A stretch of 49,294 nt of DNA from Alphaproteobacteria bacterium (GTDB lineage Bacteria; Pseudomonadota; Alphaproteobacteria; DSM-16000; Inquilinaceae): positions 1 through 49,294 of the forward strand of contig JANQIX010000033.1 in NCBI GenBank assembly GCA_028281925.1. The letters are read 5' to 3'. Of this stretch, positions 43,745-49,294 are shown piece after piece; position 1 is the first letter of the stretch; each line of letters begins with the position of its first letter. The notes beneath the pieces are model-generated. The model saw only the letters and a list, made by a program, of their open reading frames with translations, searched no databases and had not been told where the DNA came from. A program made the translations under genes and the position numbers.

Positions 43745-44164
43745 ATGGTTCTGGACGACATCATCGAAACCTTCGAGTTCCTGGACGACTGGGACGACCG
43801 CTTCGCCTATCTGATCGAGCTGGGCAAGAAGCTGCCGGACCTGCCGGATACCGCGAAGACCGAGGCCAACAAGGTGCATGGCTGCACCAGCCAGGTCTGG
43901 ATGGTCAGCCATGTCGAACCGGGAACCCCGCCCCAGGTGGTGTTCGAGGCCGACAGCGACGCCTTCATCGTCCGCGGCCTGATCGCCATCCTGATGGCCG
44001 CCTATTCCGGCCAGCCGGCCAAGACCATCCTGGACACGGATATCGGCGAGGTCTTTCAGCGCCTGGCGCTCGGCGAACATCTGAGCCCCAATCGCCAGAA
44101 CGGCTTCTTTTCCATGACTAAGACCATCAAGGCGCATGCGCGCCAGGCACTGGAAGCCGCCTGA
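43745..44164 (+). CDS. sufE: SufE family sulfur acceptor protein
   Basis: 139 aa from the ATG at 43745. SufE takes the persulfide sulfur from the cysteine desulfurase SufS and passes it to the Fe-S scaffold. The acceptor cysteine is C47 in NKVHGCTSQVWM; WDDRFAYLIELGKKLPDLP and the GLIAILMAAYSGQ region are typical. The stand-alone gene, away from sufBCDS, is usual in alphaproteobacteria. The frame opens seven codons upstream, but the family start is MVLDDIIETF. Confidence 0.96.
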   Translation: MVLDDIIETFEFLDDWDDRFAYLIELGKKLPDLPDTAKTEANKVHGCTSQVWMVSHVEPGTPPQVVFEADSDAFIVRGLIAILMAAYSGQPAKTILDTDIGEVFQRLALGEHLSPNRQNGFFSMTKTIKAHARQALEAA

Positions 44165-44325
44165 GCCCGGCGCTCAGGATCTGACTGCTTCCGGTCTCCG
44201 CCGCCCCTGCGGCTGCTCCCGCCTCAGCGTTCGCCGACCTGCCGCAGCATTTTGGGGACCGCAGCACCGGACAGTGCGCGGCCGTCCCACGCCGACGTTT
44301 GGACGGTCAATATTTCCGGATTCTA

Positions 44326-44377
44326 TTGACTGATTCGCAAGGTGGTCGCATAACTGACACATTTGGTATGACCAAAT
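44326..44377 (+). promoter_or_regulatory. Promoter and GntR operator of the sugar-acid operon
   Basis: TTGACT (44326-44331), 17 bp, CATAAC (44349-44354) form the promoter. Just downstream ATTTGGT-ATG-ACCAAAT (44361-44377) is a perfect inverted repeat with the TGGTNNNACCA core typical of FadR-type GntR sites. A bound regulator would cover the transcription start. A second copy lies before the enolase-family gene. Confidence 0.75.
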
Positions 44378-44459
44378 TGGCTGACCTGCCATGGCGCGCG
44401 GACCTAGCGACTCCCCTCGCCGGTCTGCCGGTCCGGGCACTTAGCGGGAGAGAAGGACG

Positions 44460-45476
44460 ATGAGAGCGGCCTACTACACAGGCGACAAGGGATTCTCGAT
44501 CGAAGCGGCAACTGCCGTGCCTCCCGGTGCCGACAGTGTCCGGATCGCGGTGGCATATTGCGGGATCTGCGGCACGGACATGCATGTGTTCCATGGCGCC
44601 ATGGATGCCCGCGTCGGCACGCACCGGGTGATCGGCCATGAGATGTCGGGGACGGTGGCCGAGTTTGGGGCAGAGGTGAAGGGCCTCAAGGTCGGCGACC
44701 CCGTGGTGGTGCGGCCGCTGGCCCACTGCGGCACCTGCCCGGCCTGCGTGCGCGGGCACACCCATATCTGCCACAATCTGAAGTTCCTGGGCCTTGATAC
44801 CGACGGTGCCTTTCAGCAGTCCTGGACCGTTCCGAGCCATACAGTTCACAAGATCCCGGCCGACCTGCCGCTGAAGCACGCCGCGCTGGTCGAGCCGGTG
44901 GCTGTGGCCTGCCACGACGTGCGGCGCAGCCGGCTTGCCGCCGGCGAAGACGTGCTGGTGATCGGCGGCGGCCCCATTGGCATGCTGATCGCCATGGTCG
45001 CCAAGCGTGACGGCGCCAACGTCACCGTTTCGGAAGTCAGCGAACACCGCCTCGGGCTCGCCCGCGCATTCGGCTTCACAACGCTCAACCCGAAAGACGC
45101 GGATGTGGCCAAGTCGGTCTATGAGGCCACCGGCGGCAAGGGCGCCGACGTGGTGTTCGAGGTGTCGGGCAGTCAGGCCGGCATCGACACGATGACCGAG
45201 GCGGCGGCCGCCCGCGGCCGCATCGTGATGGTCGCCATCCATGGCAGCAGGCCGCAGGTCGACCTCTTCAAGTTCTTCTGGCGGGAGCTCGAATTGCTCG
45301 GCGCGCGGGTCTACGAGGCGGCGGACTATGACCGGGCGATCGAGCTTGTGGCTTCCGGCGCCATCGACTGTGAGGCGATGATCACCAACGTCTCCAGCCT
45401 CGACCAGATCCGCCAGGCGTTCGAGGCGCTGGACGGTGACGCCCAGGCGATGAAAAGCCTGATTCAGTGTTCTTGA
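44460..45476 (+). CDS. Zinc-dependent polyol/idonate 5-dehydrogenase-type alcohol dehydrogenase
   Basis: 338 aa medium-chain dehydrogenase. Catalytic zinc ligands C37 (CGICGTD), H60 and E61 (VIGHEMSG); structural zinc cysteines in HCGTCPACVRGHTHIC; dinucleotide loop VIGGGPIGML near 163. Close in pattern to L-idonate 5-dehydrogenase and sorbitol dehydrogenase. First of three tightly packed genes (13 and 10 bp gaps) for sugar-acid use, under a GntR operator. The exact substrate (idonate, galactonate or similar) is not readable. Confidence 0.92.
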   Translation: MRAAYYTGDKGFSIEAATAVPPGADSVRIAVAYCGICGTDMHVFHGAMDARVGTHRVIGHEMSGTVAEFGAEVKGLKVGDPVVVRPLAHCGTCPACVRGHTHICHNLKFLGLDTDGAFQQSWTVPSHTVHKIPADLPLKHAALVEPVAVACHDVRRSRLAAGEDVLVIGGGPIGMLIAMVAKRDGANVTVSEVSEHRLGLARAFGFTTLNPKDADVAKSVYEATGGKGADVVFEVSGSQAGIDTMTEAAAARGRIVMVAIHGSRPQVDLFKFFWRELELLGARVYEAADYDRAIELVASGAIDCEAMITNVSSLDQIRQAFEALDGDAQAMKSLIQCS

Positions 45477-45489
45477 GGAAGACCCGATC

Positions 45490-46260
45490 ATGAGCGTTCT
45501 CGACAGATTCAGGCTGGACGGCAAGACGGCGCTGGTCACCGGCGGCAAGCGCGGCATCGGCAAGGCCATGGCGGTGGCGCTGGCGGAAGCCGGCGCCGAC
45601 ATCGCCTGCGTGAGCGCGACCTTGGAAGAGCATGGCAGCGAGATTGAAAACGCAGTGACAGCCTTAGGCCGCCAGTTCCGCGGCTATGCCTGCGATTTTG
45701 CCGACCGTGCGGCCCTCAACGCCTTCATTGCCAGGCTGAAGGGCGACGTCCCGAAGATCGACATCCTGGTCAACAATGCCGGCACGATTATGCGTAAGCC
45801 GGCGGCCGAGCATCCCGACGATTACTGGGACACGGTCATCGAGACCAATCTGAATGCCCAATTCGTCCTGTCGCGCGAAATCGGCCGCGACATGGTGGCC
45901 CGCGGCAGCGGCAAGATCATCTTCACCGCCTCGCTGCTGACCTTCCAGGGCGGCATCACGGTGCCGGGTTATGCTGCCAGCAAGGGCGGTATCGGCCAGC
46001 TGACCATGGCGCTGGCCAATGAGTGGGCGTCGAAAGGCGTCAACGTCAACGCCATCGCCCCCGGGTACATCCGCACCGACAATACCCAGGCGCTGCAGGA
46101 CGACCCCGTGCGCAGCAAGGCGATCCTGGAGCGCATACCCGCCGGCCGCTGGGGCGAGCCGGAGGACTTCGCCGGAGCCGTGGTGTTCCTGGCCTCCGCA
46201 GCTTCCGACTACATGAACGGCGCCATTGTCACCGTCGATGGCGGCTGGATGGGACGATAG
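45490..46260 (+). CDS. SDR oxidoreductase, gluconate 5-dehydrogenase / KduD type
   Basis: 256 aa classical SDR. TGGKRGIGKAMAVALAEAGA (19-38) binds NAD(P); LVNNAGTIMRKPAAEH is typical of KduD and gluconate 5-dehydrogenase; the catalytic Ser lies in FTASLLTFQGG and the YxxxK pair in GYAASKGGIGQL. Such enzymes interconvert 5-keto sugar acids or 3-deoxy-diketo sugar acids. Together with the flanking dehydrogenase and kinase it gives a route from a hexonate to KDG-like intermediates. Confidence 0.92.
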   Translation: MSVLDRFRLDGKTALVTGGKRGIGKAMAVALAEAGADIACVSATLEEHGSEIENAVTALGRQFRGYACDFADRAALNAFIARLKGDVPKIDILVNNAGTIMRKPAAEHPDDYWDTVIETNLNAQFVLSREIGRDMVARGSGKIIFTASLLTFQGGITVPGYAASKGGIGQLTMALANEWASKGVNVNAIAPGYIRTDNTQALQDDPVRSKAILERIPAGRWGEPEDFAGAVVFLASAASDYMNGAIVTVDGGWMGR

Positions 46261-46270
46261 GACGACGAAG

Positions 46271-47371
46271 ATGACGAAGCTCAACATCCGCCCGGCCGAC
46301 GAGTGCCGGTACGACATCGTATCGCTGGGCGAGGTGATGCTGCGCCTGGACCCGGGCGAAGGCCGCATCCGCACCACACGGCATTTCCGGGCCTGGGAAG
46401 GCGGCGGCGAATACAACGTGGCCCGGGGCCTGCGCCGCTGTTTCCGCAAGCGCGCCGCCGTTGTGACGGCTTTCGCCGACAACGAGATCGGCCTGCTCTT
46501 GGAAGACCTGATCCTGCAAGGCGGCGTCGATACCTCGCTGATCCGATGGGTCGACTATGACAGCATCGGGCGCAACGTGCGCAACGGCCTGAACTTCACA
46601 GAACGGGGCTTCGGTGTGCGCGGCGCCGTCGGCTGTTCCGACCGGGGTCACACGGCGGCCTCCCAGCTCAAGCCCGGCGACGTCGACTGGGACCACATCT
46701 TCGGCAAACTCGGCGTGCGCTGGTTCCATACCGGCGGCATCTATGCCGCCCTGTCGGAAACCACCGGCCCGGTCGTGATCGAAGCGGCCGAGGCCGCGGA
46801 AAGGCACGGCACCATCGTCTCCTACGATCTCAACTACCGACCTTCCCTGTGGAAGGGGTTCGGCGGGCTGGAAAAGTGCCGCGAGGTCAATCGAGAGATC
46901 GCACGGCATGTCGACGTCATGATCGGCAACGAGGAAGACTTTACCGCCTGCCTCGGCTTCGAGGTGGAGGGTGTCGACGACAGCCTGACCGATCTCGATG
47001 TTGGCTCCTTCCAGCGCATGATCACCAAGGCCGTTGCCGAGTTCCCCAACTTTAAGGCCACCGCCACGACGATGCGTGGCGTCAAGACGGCAACAGTGAA
47101 CGACTGGGGCGCGATGTGCTGGGTAGATGGCGCGTTCTACTCGGCAACGCACCGGCCGGGTCTTGAGATCATGGACCGCGTCGGCGGCGGCGACAGCTTC
47201 GCGTCCGGCTTCATCTACGGGATGATGGAGTTCGGCGATCCGGCGAAGGCCGTGGAATACGGGGCCGCCCACGGCGCACTCGCCATGACCACGCCGGGCG
47301 ACACGACCATGGCGTCGCTGAAGGAGGTGCAGAAGCTGGTGGGCGGCGGCAGCGCCCGGGTCGACCGGTAG
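46271..47371 (+). CDS. PfkB family sugar kinase, 2-keto-3-deoxygluconate kinase-like
   Basis: 366 aa from the ATG at 46271. VSLGEVMLRLDPGEGRIR and the EGGGEYNVARGLRR block match KDG-kinase-type PfkB proteins; the C-terminal catalytic signature DRVGGGDSFASGFIYG carries the base Asp. It would phosphorylate 2-keto-3-deoxy-gluconate (or an epimer) for aldolase cleavage; no KDPG aldolase gene is in the window. Third gene of the operon, followed by the convergent regulator gene. Confidence 0.9.
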   Translation: MTKLNIRPADECRYDIVSLGEVMLRLDPGEGRIRTTRHFRAWEGGGEYNVARGLRRCFRKRAAVVTAFADNEIGLLLEDLILQGGVDTSLIRWVDYDSIGRNVRNGLNFTERGFGVRGAVGCSDRGHTAASQLKPGDVDWDHIFGKLGVRWFHTGGIYAALSETTGPVVIEAAEAAERHGTIVSYDLNYRPSLWKGFGGLEKCREVNREIARHVDVMIGNEEDFTACLGFEVEGVDDSLTDLDVGSFQRMITKAVAEFPNFKATATTMRGVKTATVNDWGAMCWVDGAFYSATHRPGLEIMDRVGGGDSFASGFIYGMMEFGDPAKAVEYGAAHGALAMTTPGDTTMASLKEVQKLVGGGSARVDR

Positions 47372-47395
47372 CAGCACTGACGCGAAACCGCGGCC

Positions 47396-48130
47396 TCAGA
47401 GATCGCCGAAGGTCTCTCTCACCTGTTCCCAAGCGTTGGTCAGATGCCGCCGAAGCGCGTCTTCGGCGGCATCCGGGTCGCGGCTCAGGATCGCCTCGAA
47501 GATCTCACGGTGCGCGTGGAAGTTCCTGAGGTTGCGGTCCTCAAGACGCGGCATCTGCTTCCAATGGACGGACAGCCAGGTCGTATAGGCCTTGTGGACC
47601 GCCGGGAACACCGGATTGCGGGGCACCGAATAGAGCACCCCGTGAAACGCGATATCGGTCTCGTAGAACCGTTCGGAATCGGGAATGGCCTCTTCGTTCC
47701 GGGCCAGAGCCTCGCGCAGGTTGCTGATGTCGGTCTTGCTGGCGTCCAAGGCCGCCATACGCACCAGTGCGGATTCCAGCAGGATCCTCGAATCGAACAG
47801 ATGCCTGACACCACCCTTCTGCTGGATCAGGTGCAGGACGATCCCTTCCAGCACTCCGAAGGCGGTATCGTAGTTGGGTCGACTGACAACCGGCCGGAAC
47901 CTGGGCCGGGCCACGACCAGCCCCTTGCCGGCCAGCGCCTTGATGGCCTCACGCACAACCGTGCGGCTGACGCCGAACTGGGCCATCAGCTGTCGTTCGG
48001 CGGGCAGCGGCTCGCCGTCCGGCAGTTCGCCTGAGACGATCATCGCCTCCAGCCGGCTCACGACGATATCCGCCGCGCGCCCTTCGGCGAGCGGTTGGCG
48101 GGCCACGTCCAGTGTCAGAATCTCATCCAT
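47396..48130 (-). CDS. FadR-type GntR transcriptional regulator
   Basis: 244 aa. The winged HTH lies at about 10-78 (LPAERQLMAQFGVSRTVVRE, then AIKALAGKGLVVARP), and the FCD effector domain at about 95-240 with the metal-binding His/Asp pattern (FHGVLYSVP, HREIFEAILSRD). Such regulators sense sugar acids. It sits between the operon and the dehydratase gene, whose promoters both carry an ATTTGGT-N3-ACCAAAT-type site, so it very likely controls both. Confidence 0.95.
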   Translation of the reverse strand: MDEILTLDVARQPLAEGRAADIVVSRLEAMIVSGELPDGEPLPAERQLMAQFGVSRTVVREAIKALAGKGLVVARPRFRPVVSRPNYDTAFGVLEGIVLHLIQQKGGVRHLFDSRILLESALVRMAALDASKTDISNLREALARNEEAIPDSERFYETDIAFHGVLYSVPRNPVFPAVHKAYTTWLSVHWKQMPRLEDRNLRNFHAHREIFEAILSRDPDAAEDALRRHLTNAWEQVRETFGDL

Positions 48131-48301
48131 CTCTCTACATACTTAACAGAAGAGTGCAGAGCCGCAACGGACACGATTTTCGTCCGACCATAAATAGGGC
48201 GCTGACAGCATCATACCGCACAAAGTTCACGCAGAATTCTCTGGATGTCAATGGATTGCGGCGTGAGATAGCCCCCATTCCCAGGCGGAATGGGTTTTCG
48301 T

Positions 48302-48330
48302 TTGACACGCCAATTTGGTCATATCAAAAT
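48302..48330 (+). promoter_or_regulatory. Promoter and GntR operator of the enolase-family gene
   Basis: TTGACA (48302-48307), 17 bp, CAAAAT (48325-48330). ATTTGGT-CAT-ATCAAAA (48313-48329) covers spacer and -10 and is the second copy of the operator at 44361-44377, with a few mismatches in the right half. The remaining part of the 333-bp gap between 48131 and 48463 holds no supported gene. Confidence 0.7.
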
Positions 48331-48463
48331 GTTACAAAAATCGAACCAAACGGGGAATCGCCAGCCGTCGTTTCCCGTCCGTCAACGGGCCGGCACGCTG
48401 GAGAGGTGGCCGCGCTTCGACGGACGATGGTGATCGTCGGCCGCCAGCGCAGGTGTGCAGTCC

Positions 48464-49294
48464 ATGGGCAGGATCTCTTCCATTGCGTGCCGGATCTATA
48501 ACGTTCCGCTCGACGAGATCCTCCGCGACGCCCGGCATGGCGACCATTCCTGCTTCCAGCTCATCACCGCGACACTGACCCTGGACGACGGGGCCACGGG
48601 CACCGGCTACACCTATACCGGCGGTCGCGGCGGCTACGCGATCTTGGCGATGCTGGAGCACGATCTGCAGCCCTTCCTTCTCGGCCGGGACGCCACGGCC
48701 GTTGGGGATCTCTACGAGGCGATGCAGCTGCACCTGCACTATGTCGGCCGTGGGGGCATCGCCTCTTTCGCCATCTCCGCCGTCGACATCGCGCTGTGGG
48801 ATCTGCGGTGCAAGCGGGCGGGCAAGCCCCTCTGGCAGATGGCCGGCGGCGCATCGGACCGGTGCCGCGCCTATCACGGCGGTATCGATCTCAGCTTCCC
48901 ACTGCCCAAGCTGCTCGACAGCATCCGCCGGCCCCTCGACGCCGGCCTGAACGGGGTCAAGATCAAGATCGGTCAGCCCGATCTGGCCGACGACGTCGCC
49001 CGCGTCCGCGCCGTTCGTGAGCTGATCGGCCCGGATATCGCGTTCATGGTCGATGCCAACTATTCGATGAGCGTCGAACAGGCGATCGCTGCTGCAGACG
49101 CCTTCCGGCCCTTCGACCTGCTCTGGTTCGAAGAGCCGACGATCCCTGACGACTACAAAGGCTATGGCCGCATCTCCGATGCGACCGGAATGCCACTCGC
49201 CATGGGCGAGAACCTGCACACGATCCACGAATTCGGCTACGCTTTCGCCGATGCCAAGCTCTCCTACATCCAGCCCGACGCGTCCAACTGCGGC
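48464..49294 (+). CDS. Mandelate racemase/muconate lactonizing enzyme family sugar-acid dehydratase, 3' end cut off
   Basis: 277 codons to the window end. The enolase-superfamily catalytic residues appear in order: K166-I-K168, metal ligands D197 (VDAN) and E223 (FEEP), then GEN near 246 and QPDASNC at the edge; numbering is two above that of mandelate racemase. SFAISAVDIALWDL is the family's N-terminal block. With the neighbouring kinase and dehydrogenases, a galactarate/talarate- or gluconate-type acid-sugar dehydratase is most likely. Regulated by the adjacent GntR protein through the operator at 48313-48329. Confidence 0.9.
   Translation, partial: MGRISSIACRIYNVPLDEILRDARHGDHSCFQLITATLTLDDGATGTGYTYTGGRGGYAILAMLEHDLQPFLLGRDATAVGDLYEAMQLHLHYVGRGGIASFAISAVDIALWDLRCKRAGKPLWQMAGGASDRCRAYHGGIDLSFPLPKLLDSIRRPLDAGLNGVKIKIGQPDLADDVARVRAVRELIGPDIAFMVDANYSMSVEQAIAAADAFRPFDLLWFEEPTIPDDYKGYGRISDATGMPLAMGENLHTIHEFGYAFADAKLSYIQPDASNCG

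Overview
The window is GC-rich chromosomal DNA, densely packed with housekeeping genes. Gene content and order point to an alphaproteobacterium, probably Rhodospirillales-like: groESL behind a CIRCE element, a PetP/PetR-type regulator pair beside a branched-chain aminotransferase, the hldD-lgt-midA-pgeF-prs block, the rplY-pth-ychF block, a phasin, and an sRNA locus resembling the alphaproteobacterial alpha-r8/MmgR family. I see no tRNA, rRNA, IS element, prophage or CRISPR array.

Layout. 1-3 kb (minus): a cut-off EamA transporter, then groL and groS with promoter and CIRCE. 3.3-5.6 kb: an N-formylglutamate amidohydrolase-like gene and glucokinase, separated by a gap that holds a well-formed minus-strand sRNA gene with its own promoter, terminator and a TGCAGTGC box. 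5.6-10.3 kb: LysE exporter, cardiolipin synthase-like enzyme, and a three-gene unit (Na/Pi-cotransporter family protein, coiled-coil protein, exported PepSY-like protein). 10.4-14.5 kb: YdjM-like membrane protein and ilvE, divergent from marR(petP)-ompR(petR)-envZ-like genes. 14.6-19.9 kb (minus): csaA, prs, a possible 21-aa peptide, pgeF, midA, lgt, hldD. 20-27 kb (plus): ubiK-like, ybjN-like, proC, ybaK-like, a TetR/COQ9-like gene, a phasin whose promoter is bracketed by two inverted TGCTGCACTGCA boxes, rplY, pth, ychF and a dienelactone hydrolase. 27-33 kb: small exported or regulatory proteins, a FliL-like protein, UPF0260, DUF488, EamA, ChaC and a disordered acidic protein. 33-37.5 kb (plus): amidase, D-aminoacylase and M81 peptidase, an apparent peptide/D-amino-acid degradation cluster. 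37.6-41.4 kb (minus): a CAP-domain protein and a 747-aa predicted outer-membrane protein. 41.9-44.2 kb: chemoreceptor and SufE. 44.5-49.3 kb: a sugar-acid locus (polyol dehydrogenase, SDR, 2-keto-3-deoxygluconate kinase-like, FadR-type GntR regulator, and an enolase-superfamily dehydratase running off the end), with two copies of one GntR operator at the two promoters.

The most striking observation is in the outer-membrane protein (39202-41445). Between an N-terminal exported region and a C-terminal beta-barrel-like half it carries about 115 residues that read as a piece of the F1-ATPase alpha subunit (AtpA). The segment keeps the Ser and Arg that in AtpA contact the catalytic-site phosphate, at the native 29-residue spacing, but the P-loop part is absent. 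I know of no described family with this architecture. Second is the probable PHB regulatory circuit: an MmgR-like sRNA and a phasin gene 19 kb apart share a promoter type (17-bp spacer, CATATT -10) and a PhaR-type box.
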